Positions 33,231 through 45,480 of a DNA stretch of 64,000 bases are shown here, in pieces (position 1 is the first letter of the stretch; each line of letters starts with the position of its first letter). The DNA is taken from contig NC_051129.1 of NCBI RefSeq assembly GCF_014839805.1, forward strand, positions 2,790,001 through 2,854,000, read 5' to 3'. The notes beneath the pieces were generated by a model that did no database searches, was not told where the DNA came from, and worked only from the letters and a program-made list of their open reading frames with translations. The translations under genes were made by a program, and so were the position numbers. The stretch comes from Manduca sexta. Its lineage: Eukaryota > Arthropoda > Insecta > Lepidoptera > Sphingidae.

Positions 33231-33755
33231 GAATCCTAACGGATAACACTGAATTTAGGTTGAACAAAATCCCAGGATCTACCGTAAAGGGTTGTTTTCA
33301 GAGTATCGACCTCCAGGTCTACGTAGTGAAGTACGTCTAATCTCATCAGCTTGATCATGTTCGAGCACAATGAAGCGGAATAAGAATTAAAATTCTCAAG
33401 TATCCGTAAAGCGTGGTAACCATGTTCTCGCTCCACAGTGTTGCCGCATAGGAACGACTGTATGAATGAACTATTCTGCACGCAAATTACATTCTCCTGA
33501 ACAACAAACGCACATGGAAACCACAATGTAACATCTTCTTATAGTTATTCTAGTTGGCGTTAGTTATAAATGATGTTAAAAGGGAATTAGATTTGAGTTA
33601 TGTTTGGGATTTTAAATCTACAACTGACCATAGACTAAGGAAGTAAAATCTTGTAAGAAACTATTTCCAAGCTAGTATGGTTGGCTTTCTCGTGATATCT
33701 GGCACTAGCTGGCTATCAGTTAGTTAAGAAGAATGAGGAGTGTGTGGTAAGTATG
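33231..33755. other. Unassigned; one open frame of unclear meaning
   Basis: 33236-33526 (minus) is open for 96 codons with mixed, fairly protein-like composition (residues ...HALRILENFNSYSA...). I recognise no domain, and there is no promoter or splice context. It may be an old TE or pseudogene piece. Confidence 0.25.
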
Positions 33756-33990
33756 TGCTGTGGTAGTATATTCGTGTTCACCTGGATAGCGAACACGGCA
33801 CACAAGATGTAAAGCACGCCTTAGTGGCCAACGTAAAAGTGTCGTGTTCCGGGATCAATTTAAGTATATCCGGTTCCAACAGGCCAGCATAATCTCATAT
33901 AGTGATTCTTCTATATTTATCTCTCATCAGTCGACATACTATTGGACTCCACTCACCATCATTTGCAGTAGGGTCACTTTTCCGAGCACA
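33756..33990 (+). repeat. Rep-2 copy, diverged
   Basis: CACCTGGATAGCGAACACGG ... CGGTTCCAACAGGCCAGCAT ... CATCAGTCGACATACTATTG. Confidence 0.65.
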
Positions 33991-34690
33991 TAGGTATACA
34001 ATGAGACGAGCAACAAACACTCGTTTAATGGTAAGCGATACGACCACCTAAAAAGTAGCAACATTCAACCATAAACATGCGTGGTAGTCTACTGCGCCTT
34101 TCACCCTGAGACATATGATGGCTCAAAAATCTCTTGCAACACCATCTCTCTTTATCAAAGTAAAAGTATTTCGCGTTGTCATCTAGTAACAAGTCTTTTA
34201 GTCATTATCCTTTATTAATTGGTAATCATGTTTAATAATTGAATAAAAATTAACAATTGCAATACTAGGAAACACCTTCGTAATATTCATGGATATGACG
34301 TATAATCCTTATTTAATAATTATTACCGATGAAATTAAAGATTAAGGATCATTTAACGATACTTGAAGATAAGATATGACGGTGAGCCATATCAGGTTGT
34401 TAAAAAGTAATTGCCATGACGTCCCACTGATTCCAATGAGTCATATAGGACTATTGACGAAAAAAGGTGGTAATTCAATCTTTAAAAATTGGCGATAAGA
34501 TAATTATGATAATTATCCGTTTGAAAGGGTTACTTAGAAGAGTTCTACGATTATATAGAGTGGATATTGGTAAGACATACAAGAATTATGCCCTTATGTG
34601 ATGGTTTCTCGATCTACCGTGAAATAGCAAAACACCAATGTAAAATGCTTTATATTTGTTCTACATCGTGATTTGTATTTAAATTATGTC
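33991..34690. other. No recognised feature
   Basis: Unassigned AT-rich sequence. Confidence 0.4.
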
Positions 34691-34883
34691 TGGCTTTATC
34701 GGTGAAGGAAAACATCGTAAGGAAACCTGCATACCCGAGAAATTCTCTATAGGAATTTTGAGAGTGTGTGAAGTCTACCAATCCGCACTAGACCAGCGTG
34801 GTTGGATTAAAGCCTAATGCCTCTCAGTAGAGGCCTGTGCCCAGCAATGGGACAGTATATTACAGGGCTGATATTACTATTTA
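34691..34883 (-). repeat. Rep-1 copy
   Basis: TATCGGTGAAGGAAAACATC ... GACCAGCGTGGTTGGATTAA ... CAATGGGACAGTATATTACA on the minus strand. Confidence 0.7.
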
Positions 34884-36104
34884 TTATTTATGTTATAATA
34901 ACATTGATTAGTAACTCGTAACCGATACACGGCCTCTGGTCGCCAGTCTGTATCGTGTTACTGACCACATCCCAGCGACTGGCTTCCGTTTGGAAAATCT
35001 TATGTAAGAAAATACTCCGCTCACGTAACTGTATAGGGAAACGTTTCTAATCTTAATGATATTTGATTTAATCGCGGTTTAAGGTGTATTTTAATAAAGA
35101 ACCGGTATGAATGGGGTTTATTGTATATATAGTGAACTCCTGTATATCTTTCAAGTGCAATGCAATAAGTGAAGTTAAATTGAAATAAATCATCCCCTTA
35201 GGAAAAACTGTCACCGGATTATTATTTATAAGTTAGTCATAATGGTTTGGTGGTTGTATACTTTACAAGTAGCTAAATAATTCAGTCCGACTATATTCTG
35301 GTATCTGTTTCCGTTCTTTTAAACGGTACCAAGGAATTTCTGTTCAACATAATAAAAAAAGAGGTCAATTAAATATCTTATTGAAAAGGTGTGTTTACCC
35401 ACTGAAAAAATAAAAAAGAATACATTCACTTTAACTTATTACCTTTGAAATATGTTTGGGCACTAAAGCATATCGGGGTACAATATTGTATGCACCTTGT
35501 TGAAAAAAATACACAATAAAGTCTATTTTAAAATAGATATTTCTCAAGAATCCAATTTCGCACTTATGGATCGATTGACAACTAACAACTAGACCGATCA
35601 AGCATAACATTGTCCATAACCTTACAAATAATAAATATAACCTTATTCATAAAATAACTTCAAGGAGACGGCAAAGGAAGTCGAACCGTACAGCCAAGTT
35701 ACAAGATTCTCGTAATAATTAGCAAGTCGCGTCGGATGCTTATGTAACTGGTCGTATTGACACTGTTTTTAGAGGTTATATCGATTTGAGAGTCCGTAAG
35801 GTTGTGAATAAAGGTTTTTTGGGTGTGTATGAACGATTAGTGGATAAGTTATGTTTACTTTATTATATTGCATCTGTGGATTAGAGTGCAAACTTTTTCT
35901 ATTTATCTCTCTCTAATGTAGGGTCGGAGCAACGCATTTGTTAAAAAAAATTCAGACCATTGTATCCAGTAAATTCATCTTAATATAGTCATAAATTTCA
36001 CGGTTAAACTTAATATGCCGTCATACAGTTTGCAATTAAAATGTCGTAATGAACCTCACGTCGATTACGACTTAAAGCAAATTATTTGTCATAAAACAAA
36101 TACA
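34884..36104. other. No gene; one imperfect inverted repeat
   Basis: GTAACCGATACACG (34919) and CTGTATCGTGTTAC (34951) could pair as a stem around ATCCGG-free spacer sequence. The remainder is AT-rich and unassigned. Confidence 0.4.
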
Positions 36105-36350
36105 CATCACGCCTTCTTCACGAAGGAGTAAACAAAGATGCAACCAGGGCACTTAACTTCGCCGTCTAAGTTCCGTCCCATGATGATCACATCATAGGAC
36201 GATAGGGGGTGAGCCTGTCGCCATATCGGACGTAACCAAACTAGTTCATAATGAGCGAAATCCTATTATTACTTTGGCCGACCCTGAATTTGAACCCGGG
36301 ACCTTAAAACGATATCGTGCCGCGCATACAATCAAATACGCCACTGAATG
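36105..36350 (-). mobile_element. SINE-A copy, nearly full length
   Basis: The minus-strand B-box TTTGAACCCGGGACCTTAAA, head end CAAATACGCCACTGAATG and body ACATCATAGGACGATAGGGG are present. A short duplication (ATGATGATCACATCATAG) lies in the body. Confidence 0.65.
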
Positions 36351-36829
36351 AAAGAAGTATAAGATTAGTCAATTTACGTAGCAAAATAAATACCCGGATG
36401 TCAGTTAAATATTAACAAATATAGCTTTTAAGTCGTTGAATACGCCTAATTAACTGGGGCCTTATTCTCTATCCCGCACGTTATTTTGACAGTGCGTAAC
36501 AAGCACGTAACACAACGCGTCATGTTTAGGACTATAGAGATTTGGCTTACAGAATACCATTCCACGCACATTTCTCGAAGATAACATGACATGGCCGCGT
36601 TACGCGTTTACACTATCATACAGAATAAGGGCCCTGATTGGCAATGATAGTTCGGTGGCTTGCCAAAGGAATTGTGATCTTTATTCCAAGGTTGATAAGA
36701 CGCTTAAAATGGAATTAGATATTGGCAACAATATAATTGATTGCTACTATTCTTATATGTTATCGATAAGTTTTTCACATGGATAATAAATTACTGTTTG
36801 TTTATACATGCATGACAAAGTCACTCCAC
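36351..36829. other. No recognised feature
   Basis: A 66-codon frame at 36586-36786 has no recognisable domain. Confidence 0.4.
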
Positions 36830-37168
36830 TGCACCTGATGGTAAGTGGAGTGGGGTCCAATAGAATGTCGACTGACGAGAGTTGATTACCCGTCGGCAGT
36901 CGACACAATTATACCGGCCTGTTGGAACCGGATATACACAAACTGATCCCAGAACGCGACACACTTAGGTACGTGGGCCAGTGGCGAAGAGCCCATATAA
37001 CCTGATTTCTACCGGCTTCCCTTTCGTAATTATCATTAGAATAATTTGTAGTCGGCATTTATGCATATCAGTACCTATATGTTGTGTCGGCTTACCTTTC
37101 GGAAAACTTCACCCTTCGCCACTAAAGTCGCTCTCCGAGCGGATATAAAATATATCCTACCACCATGA
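36830..37168 (-). repeat. Rep-2 element interrupted by a Rep-9 insert
   Basis: Rep-2 on the minus strand runs from GGTAAGTGGAGTGGGGTCCA to GGTACGTGGGCC, breaks at about 36979, and resumes at about 37124 with GTCGCTCTCCGAGCGG and TATATCCTACCACC. About 30 bp of Rep-2 is missing at the junction. Confidence 0.7.
36979..37123. mobile_element. Rep-9, short copy with 10-bp inverted ends
   Basis: AGTGGCGAAG at the left and CTTCGCCACT at the right are perfect inverted ends of a roughly 145-bp insert. Inside are CTACCGGCTTCCCTTTCG and CTATATGTTGTGTCGGC, which also occur in the longer copy at 28482-28815. Confidence 0.6.
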
Positions 37169-37171
37169 GCA

Positions 37172-37383
37172 AGGTTAGGTGAGATCGCTATGTTTATTTC
37201 CTCTAAGCATAAGTGTGCGTGTTGTGTCCCGGTTTGAATGTAGTATCCAGCATAATTACTGGGCATTATGAGACTTAACATCGTATGTCACAGGACGAGC
37301 GCATTGGAGTGTCACGCAGTACTTTATAATTAAAAAAAATATATGATGTTTCTATTGAGGGGTCGTAACGCATACCATTATGT
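37172..37383 (+). repeat. Rep-5 copy, diverged
   Basis: CGCTATGTTTATTTCCTCTA ... GTTGTGTCCCGGTTTGAATG ... CATTATGAGACTTAACATC ... GGGGTCGTAACGCATACCAT. Confidence 0.6.
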
Positions 37384-37644
37384 AAGTAGTATACTCGTCT
37401 TGTCATGCATTTGCAATAAAAAAAGTGAATTATCGTTTAATACTTAACGTATAATGGTACAAGGCATTTAATTATTAACAGCTATAGGAAAGGAGCGAGC
37501 GGTTTATACTAATTAGAGTCTACGCAAGTGACGTTTTAAACAAGATGATAGCGTTTATGATACGCGGGCTTTGCTATTTCCCCCGCAAACTATTGATTAG
37601 ACTTTTATGAACATACAAAAGTCTTACATTATTTTATAATCAAC

Positions 37645-37850
37645 TATAAAAGTCCCGCTATATATATTCCCAGGATAAAAAGTAGTATCTAGTAACTTTC
37701 CCAGGATCATAAACTATCTTCATGCCAAATTTCACAAAAATCCGTTCAGTAGATTTGGAGAAAATCGATAACATACACACAGACAAAAATGCATATTATA
37801 TTCCGGAAAAGGACTAACGCAGGTGAATTCGGGAGCAAAAACTAGTCCTG
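37645..37850. repeat. Rep-3 tail-to-tail composite
   Basis: A plus copy (AAAAGTCCCGCTATATATAT ... AAATCCGTTCAGTAGATTTG) is followed by a minus head (ACGCAGGTGAATTCGGGAGC ... AAAACTAGT). Confidence 0.55.
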
Positions 37851-38159
37851 CTTAGTCACTCGTAAATTTAGTAAACCACGTAACCCAATAGCCAACACCC
37901 ACTAGAAATATTCGCCGGAATTCTTGTTCTATGATTAATAATAGCGCACAGCACAAAAGGCATTAACATTGACAAATGATACCTTGCAATTGCATTTGAC
38001 GAATACTTGCGAAATGTTTAATGAAGCTGGGTTTGATTGGTTTCCCACCATTTAATCACGTGGTATGTAAGTCTAATAATTGAGGTATAAGGTTTAGATT
38101 AAGACATAAAGAGCAATTTCTGATGTCCCATTACCTAATTATAGTTTTACTTCTAATTT

Positions 38160-38340
38160 ATATCTGAAGAAACAGAAAAAAAAACTGAAGAACAATAAAA
38201 GGAAAGTGTTTACTTCTTATTTTTAGCTGAAAAAGAAAATAACAGAAAACTGATGTACAATGAAAGGAAAGTATTATTTGACTTGATAATAGACAGCTTA
38301 TAATGCTGTCTATGGAAACAGAATCAATAAAAAAAACCTT
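38160..38340 (+). repeat. Short tandem duplication and a perfect hairpin
   Basis: AACAATAAAAGGAAAGTGTT (38192) recurs as TACAATGAAAGGAAAGTATT (38255), period about 63 bp. Just after it, ATAGACAGC (38289-38297) and GCTGTCTAT (38305-38313) form a perfect 9-bp stem with a 7-nt loop. Confidence 0.55.
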
Positions 38341-38382
38341 TTTTGTTTACTAGTTGTCACCAAAACTTCTTAGAAACTATGA

Positions 38383-38640
38383 TTATTAGTCCTGTATTAT
38401 ACGCACGGCTTCGTCTATTACTGAGAGGGTTTAGGTCTTACTCCACCACGCTGGCTTAGTGCAGGTTGACAGAGTACATATACATACTCTCGATATTCTT
38501 ATGGTGAAATCTCTGGTAGGTGTCCACACGGCGTTTTTCTACTATACACAACTACTACACACAACTCCGAAATGTCAGAGTGTGGCTTGCGTTTTGAACT
38601 TGCAGACATTGTCTCGGTAGACCTTTCCATTCCCACCTAG
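38383..38640 (+). repeat. Rep-1 copy, diverged
   Basis: ATTATTAGTCCTGTATTATA, TACTCCACCACGCTGGCTTA and a long tail with TTGCAGACATTGTCTCGGTA. Confidence 0.6.
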
Positions 38641-39699
38641 ACCTTGTACTTGGATGATGATGGTATTAATTCAGAATGACCAAACTACACATTGAGGTGT
38701 CTAGATCTTCAAATCTACTAAGTTTTCTTAATTCTTTATATGATACTGTTGGTTTAAGTGAACTCATGTTGGTTATTGTTTTTCTCACGTGTAATTTCTA
38801 TTTGATTTTTGTTTTTTTATAGATTTTGTATCACTTTTATTTTTGGTATACTTAAATAATACTGTGTAAATCTTTAGTGTAAATTATATCCGATGTAATA
38901 TATTATGTTAGTTGTGGTTGCCTGTAACTGGGTAGTTTGATTTGAGTGTTTAGTTTCCTTTTTTCTTAATGTATTACCCACTAGGGAATAACTTAAAAAT
39001 AGTTATATAAAAAAAATATATTTACATAATTTCATAAAATACAATGTACTGGTAATAAAAAAAATATATGTCATGAAGACAATGGGAACGTGCAAACAGT
39101 TTAACATCGCTTCGCAATCATATACATTAAAACCATAACGTATGAGTTATGACGTAAATCTATTAGCTTATTATTGACTTGTTATTTCTCAAATAGCAAA
39201 CACACAGCAGGATATTATTCTAACAAAAATAACTTTGCTCTGTTTCATACAAACAAAACAAATAGTTACCCACGGACGGCCAAATAAAAACATATCTGTT
39301 ATTGATAACGTGTTTTCATAGCCAAAAAATAGATATAAAAGATATCGTATTTTCCTAATTTAATAGTGATATCATATTGAAAGAATTGTGAAGCTGGTCG
39401 CGATTTATTGGTTGAAGAATTTGGAATTCTTTTAGAATGTAAAATAGAAAAAATGCTTAATTCATCACGTAGGCAAACATAGTTGCGCTTATGATAAATC
39501 AAGGTACATGAGAATATTTAATTATTACTTAAATAAAGTCGCTTATAAATAAACACATTTTATCATTTTATATTGGACATTAATAAATGGAAGATTATAA
39601 AGTAAACAAAGAAGCCAGTTCGAGCTGGTAGGAAAGAAGAAATAAAAAAACTGTAGGATGTAAAGAATTACAACCTTATTTTTTATACTTAGTAAGGAG
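38641..39699. other. No recognised feature
   Basis: Very AT-rich, with many A/T runs. No gene or repeat recognised. Confidence 0.4.
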
Positions 39700-39838
39700 A
39701 GATTTGTTCGGAGTACTTTTCTGGAATTTGTGTCTGTTATGACGATAGTCTCACGCCCATTACAATATCATGGAAGATACAGATGGCTGGGTGCTTTGGT
39801 TGGACCACTGCCTACCTTCGGCGTAAATGCGTGATTGT
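39700..39838 (+). mobile_element. SINE-A body fragment
   Basis: CTGGAATTTGTGTCTGTTAT ... ACAATATCATGGAAGATACA ... GTAAATGCGTGATTGTTTTG. Confidence 0.5.
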
Positions 39839-39943
39839 TTTGTTTTTTTTTTTTTTGTATGAAAACACGTATTTCGCCAATCGATATTTTACTTGGATTC
39901 CATTGCACTCACCACACAGATGCGGTGTATATGATTTTAGTTA

Positions 39944-40150
39944 TATAATAATATCAGCCTTGTATTACATACTGTCCTACTGCTGAGCACGGGCCTCCTC
40001 TACTACTGAGAGGGATTAGGCCATAGTCCACCACGCTGGCCTAGTGCGGATTGGTAGACTTAACATGCCCTCAAAATTCGTATAAAGAACTTCTAAGGGA
40101 CTAAGACTTCCTTACGATGTTTTCCTTCACCGTTAATGCAAGCGATAATT
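39944..40150 (+). repeat. Rep-1 copy, well preserved
   Basis: ATAATATCAGCCTTGTATTA, GGGCCTCCTCTACTACTGAG and CACGCTGGCCTAGTGCGGAT. It ends with TTTTCCTTCACCGTTAATGC. Confidence 0.75.
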
Positions 40151-42653
40151 CACAAATATAATAGTTAATTGTTTTAAAACTTCAAAAAATCACTATAATA
40201 TTGTATTAAATAAAGTCGATACAGAAAAAAGTAACTCTAAATTATTAAAAACTTACTACAGACCTAATTCTCGATCATTCGACATATCCGACTTTCACAC
40301 ACAAACTGTTCAAATACATCACGAAACAAACCATTCCATGACTCGAATGTAAACACCCAGAAACGAGGCCTAGGGTCATCGAGCTTACAATAATTGCTGA
40401 CAGTATTTCGCTACCACATACCATTTTTATTTACCTTCACGTAACTTACAAAGTAACGTAGGCAGACTTTATTTCAACTATATAAGATCGATAGTTCCAC
40501 AGCCTAGTTGATTGGTGAATGCAAAACTGTGTTGTTTAATTTCGGAGGTGGCATTGACACGGTACGTGATAGGCGTCTTTGACGTGACTTTGTACTTTGA
40601 AACGTTGTGAAGATGTGGCTTTGAGACATAAATTATACATTTTGCAATATCTATTTAGGATTCAGAACATTAAGGTCGTGGTATGAAATTAATCCTTAAG
40701 AAATGCTTCGTGGTAAATCGGGTTTGCAGAAATGATTTATTGTAATCAAATGAAAGATTAATCCGGCATTACATAGTATGTCATAGCTTTAGCTATAGAT
40801 GTATGAAAAAAATGTTGAATTGCAAAAAATATGTGCGAAATTAAAGATCAAAACTTATTGTCCAAAACCAGGTTACCGTTTTATTGAATGTGAAAAAACT
40901 ACGCAAAAGTTTTTAATCTATGCAATAGATCTTGGCTGGAAAAAAATCGAACAATAATTTTGTATATTGAACTTTATAACTTTCAATTTCAATATCACTT
41001 TCTATCCCATTTGTGACAGCCATGTCTTTCAAATCGATTTGTTTTTTATGTGAAGTAATCGAGAGTATTCGAATATTTTTATGGTCTTGAATGACCACTG
41101 GGTCGCTTTGTCCGCGGGTGAAAGTTGAACGTCATTTGACATTCCAGATTTTTCCTGTTTCAAAAGGGCAAAGGAATACTATAACATAATGCCGCGTGAA
41201 ACAAATTAAAAAAATATTTACTTAACAAATAACAGAAATTATTGCTTTTATTATGACGTACCTCAAATTAAGATTTATTGAGACTATTAGACCTTTGGAT
41301 GAGTCATCCGGAAATCAGAGGGCATATGAAGTATCAATGCATATTAAATTCCTAACGGTTCGGCGAGTGTGAAATTATTACATGTAATACGAGGACAGAC
41401 AGACAGGCATCGTTTGGGGTTAATTGGATATGATGTAAATACGATAGGCATATCCACTTAGCACTCTGCCAGTTCATCTGTATGATCTCCGTCAACTAGA
41501 TGGAATTGCACAGCTTAGGCTCTTACAAAACTACCATCTATTTTGATTTTATGCACGGATATTAAGTGTGAATTGAAACTTTTTGCGCTAAATCCTTTTT
41601 TTAAATAGGAATGCGTACATTTAAATATAATTCCTATATTTTAAATTCGAAATTTAAAATGAAATTGCGTTCGTCGTTCCTTTGAAGCTCTTATCGAGTT
41701 TTATTCTGATTCTATGGAAATGAATTAATAATGATATAGTGGATTACATATATATTATGTATCAATAAGGAAACTGCATCCTTTCTTGTACAAGCTTGAA
41801 ATTAATTCCCGGGTGGCCAACACTGCGCGAAAAACCGCCAAACCCAACCTTATTTAATAACATAAAAAGACACAAATGCGCTTTAATAAAAACTGGCGTA
41901 CGAGCGAATTAAAATGATCTCGCTATGATTACGCATATTAACATGTTTGCCGGTATAATTGACATGTAAAAAACTTGGAAAAAAACTTCAAGAATCAACA
42001 TTTACCGTGACTTCCTACTTCATTAGGATGCCGCGCCCAGCAGCTGTTGTAGTCGCATTTAGAGATCCGTGATACGACATAATGACTTAAAGGTTTTTTG
42101 AATTATTGGCGTTGTGGAACTTATGTAAAAGAATTTTTCGTAAAAAAAACTTTGGATGCCTTAAATATGTTCAAGCATAAAAAATTACCAGAATTTTTAT
42201 ATTTTGGTTTCTCTAACCCACTTTGTTTTTCTCGGAAAAAATATATCGTTTGCTTTAAAAGGTTAAATCCATGATGCGATTGAATCTAACGAATTGATTC
42301 GTTCCGAAACACGTGGAATTGGAATGTTATAACGTTTTATAAGGTTTTCATTGTTTCTTTGTTTACCGATTACATTTATGGGCTGTGAAAGATTAGTGTA
42401 CGAGGTCAGACAATAATTTGTGTGAGGTTAAAGTATATTAGATTGTATTATACTTCAGAAGGACAGAAATCTCGTCAGAGGGACGGTAAAAAGAAATAAA
42501 TTTGTCAAAATGACAGAAAAAATTATGCCTTGACACTCCTAAATTCGTAAACCATAAATCTCAATTTTAACTTATTGATATTCTTTAGTACAAAATACTG
42601 ATTAGACTGTAGCAAACAAAGCTTTTAATTCGATATATATCAATATCAGTTTT
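40151..42653. other. Long unassigned stretch
   Basis: 2.5 kb without a repeat I can name. Frames reach only 61 codons. A Rep-3-like word (TTTGTCCGCGGGTGAAAGTT) at 41108 is too short to call. Confidence 0.4.
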
Positions 42654-42830
42654 TCATTGATGCTCCGCTCCTATTGGTCATAGCGTGATGTTATATAGCC
42701 CATAGCCTTCCTCGATAAATGGGCTATCCAACACTAAAATAATTTTTCAATTTGTACCAGTAGTTTCTGATATTTGCGCGTTCAAACAAACAAACAGATA
42801 CTTCAGCTTAATATAATATAGATAGAGGTA
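42654..42830 (+). mobile_element. Rep-6, copy with a single unexpanded satellite unit
   Basis: TGCTCCGCTCCTATTGGTCA ... ATATAGCCCATAGCC ... AATAATTTTTCAATTTG ... GATATTTGCGCG, then (CAAA)n and CTTCAGCTTAATATAATAT. It is one satellite unit followed directly by the tail that ends the array at 14.3 kb. Confidence 0.75.
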
Positions 42831-43057
42831 GGTTATACAGAACCCTTAGTAAATGAAATGTTAAAGTGCTGTCAGTTAACGGTGATTATAAGACGGTACT
42901 TTCTTTCCACCGCTTTACAATTGAGATAGAGAAATGATAAGCTCATGCATTGCTGAGATACGTTTTGACCACACGTTTTGTTCTTTGAATTGTTTAGAAC
43001 AATCTATGTTATATAATGTTAGAACAATTAATGATAAAACTAATTAGTTTTTTATAT

Positions 43058-43150
43058 AATACTAGCTGACTCGACAGTTGTCCTGCCTTAACTGTGAATC
43101 GCACCTTTAGAGTTACAGTAGTACAGTTGATGCAAGTGCAAAAAACTGTT
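43058..43150 (+). repeat. Dispersed element head (ACTAGCTGACTCGACAG type)
   Basis: AATACTAGCTGACTCGACAG ... TTGTCCTGCCTTAACTGTG resembles the outer end of Rep-7 in the opposite sense. It is a fragment. Confidence 0.45.
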
Positions 43151-45021
43151 AAATTAGCTTTATAATCCACATTTGAAAAGTGTCAAACTATCGAATGCAA
43201 CACCGACTTTCGTGTAACTACCAAACATGCCTCATTGTAATTCTAAGGCGCGATATAACTATGTGACCTATGAATATTGAATTTAATTAATTAAAGAAAT
43301 ATATTCAAAAACATATTGTTTATTATTGTAATGCGCTATGATACACGCATTCTCTCAATCGCTGACAGTTATGTAAAAATAATATAGTCATTAAGTTTAA
43401 AGTAGTATGGGCCCGGTGACGACAGTTTGTCAGTATATAATACAGGGCTGATATTATAAATTGTATATGCACTTATCTTCAAACTAAATGGATCGAATTG
43501 TGGTATCTCTTATGCAAGATTCCGTGGAGGCAGTCGCCACAATTTGTAATTCTGGCAAAAAACAGCAATGTGTATGCACTTTTACGTTATGGTTTTAAAG
43601 GTCACTAATATAATTATATCATGATTACCAGCTTATGTCTTGGACAAACGCATTACAATGCCACGACTTCGTTTGCAATTCCACATTCGCAACGATGTCT
43701 TGTTTATGGGTGATAGAGTTGCTATCGGAAGCGCCTTGAACGTCACGTCCTGTAGTTGGAATATAACCCTTATTTGTCAAGCCAAACATGGTCTTAACGT
43801 CAATTTCGCACAAATATTTGTTCAGTTATAAAACAAGAGGAAGTAACGTAACAGCGTTGCAACTCGCAACCGAGATCCGTGTGCGCCTGCGGTTACGCGG
43901 TGCGTGTGACGCATGCGTATAACAACGGTGCGATTTGTCGTCTTCCTGTATTTTTTGGAAGCTAAGGAAGGTAAAACACTGGTAGTTCATCTACGGAAGG
44001 ATGCTAAATAAGAAATTGCTGGCAGCCCTATAAATCCCTTCTTCTTCTTATCTCTATTTGTTCAAAGAGATTGGCATATTCTCGGTGTAATTTTTTTAAT
44101 AACAAGCATAAACATTCTTGGTGTAGTCAGTCAAAAAAATAGTTGAACAAATACAAATTTCAAAACGCATTTACGCTTCAATAGAAATATTTATTTTTCT
44201 TTACAATAAAGAAGTTTATTTGAAATGTATTGTAGTGAATAAAAAAAGATTGTTGATACGGAGACAAAAGTTTAAAGGCGATTTGAAATTGCAATTGTTT
44301 AGTTACTTTTGTGGCTGTATATAATATGTACCTAATTTAAGCACAAATAAAGTCCATTATTTATTACAAATACTAGCTTATTGCGGCCACTACATCGCAA
44401 CAATTTCAGTTATTTATAAACAGTTAAGCTCTTTTGAAACCATTTGAATTATTAAGAAATTGGATTACATCAATAACTATTCTAATTTAGGATTAAAATG
44501 TTGACATAATTTTAAAAACAAGTAAAAAGTATCTCAGTAATACAATTTTACCTTTAATTAAATCGCACTCTACAACTAAATGACCTATTTCGAAATTTTT
44601 ATATTATATGATTTTTTTAAAAAACGACCTTCCAAAAATGCGCTATGACGAAAAAAAAATTATAAAATAAAAACAGTAATTCTCATTTTCGACGACAACC
44701 CAATTCACTGCCTTTTATATTGTTTTCCATATTTTTTTATTACTTTCTAACATCATCTATTTTGTTACTTTCCGACATATCTTTTTTGAGTTCGATCACC
44801 TTAGTTATAAGGGTGCGAACTATCTTTACGATATAAATAAACCAAAAGCCACACTATACTGTAGCGCACGCGTCATGACATGTATTATCGTTCTTAATAA
44901 GTATTACTTACGCTTTCCTTTTCGGTGTAGCTTTGTGACATTTTACTCCTATTGTCATTTCTTAGACCATTTTACATCTATTTTCGATCAGTTTTGTATC
45001 AGATGATCGATTTATACAGGA
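43151..45021. other. Unassigned; contains a small Rep-1 end
   Basis: 43425-43455 (CAGTATATAATACAGGGCTG) is a minus-strand Rep-1 end. 43850-43920 is GC-richer (GCGCCTGCGGTTACGCGGTG). No gene is supported. Confidence 0.4.
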
Positions 45022-45110
45022 CTAGCTTTTACCTGCTGCTCCGCCCGCGTAATAAAGTTTTTCTGGAATAAATATTTGCCGGGATAAAAATTAGCTTATA
45101 GCACTCTGGA
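45022..45110 (+). repeat. Rep-3 head fragment
   Basis: GACTAGCTTTTACCTGCTGC ... TCCGCCCGCGTAATAAAG ... TTGCCGGGATAAAAATTAGC. Confidence 0.55.
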
Positions 45111-45480
45111 GTAATGTGGTCTCCTATACATACATACACAGTATCGCGTCTCTATCCTATAGGGGTAGGCAGAGACTATGGATTGCCCTTTTGCACGATT
45201 TTGGCATACTTCTCTGGCTTCCTTCACCTTCATCAATATTTTCATGCATTCCCGCCGGTTCAGGGTAATTTTGACCTGGCTTTTACTAAGAATGCCAGAT
45301 ATCTGACATTCGAATGTACGGCGCGGTGGACCCCTACTGCCTCTTCCATCATTCGCCTTATAAACCCTCTATGTCAGTCTCCTATCATCCATTCTCTCCC
45401 AAACCCCGGGGTGGTGCCCAAACCACCACTGCTGCCTTTAGTAAAAAAAATCGGTTTTTATCAACTCCTCCTCATCTTCC
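45111..45480 (-). repeat. Probable dispersed repeat, unclassified
   Basis: TATAGGGGTAGGCAGAGACT and CCTTTTGCACGATTTTGGCA resemble a pattern common in lepidopteran DNA. The 133-codon and 107-codon frames here (45114-45515, 45314-45637) are Pro/His-rich with no domain, and I do not call them genes. Confidence 0.35.
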
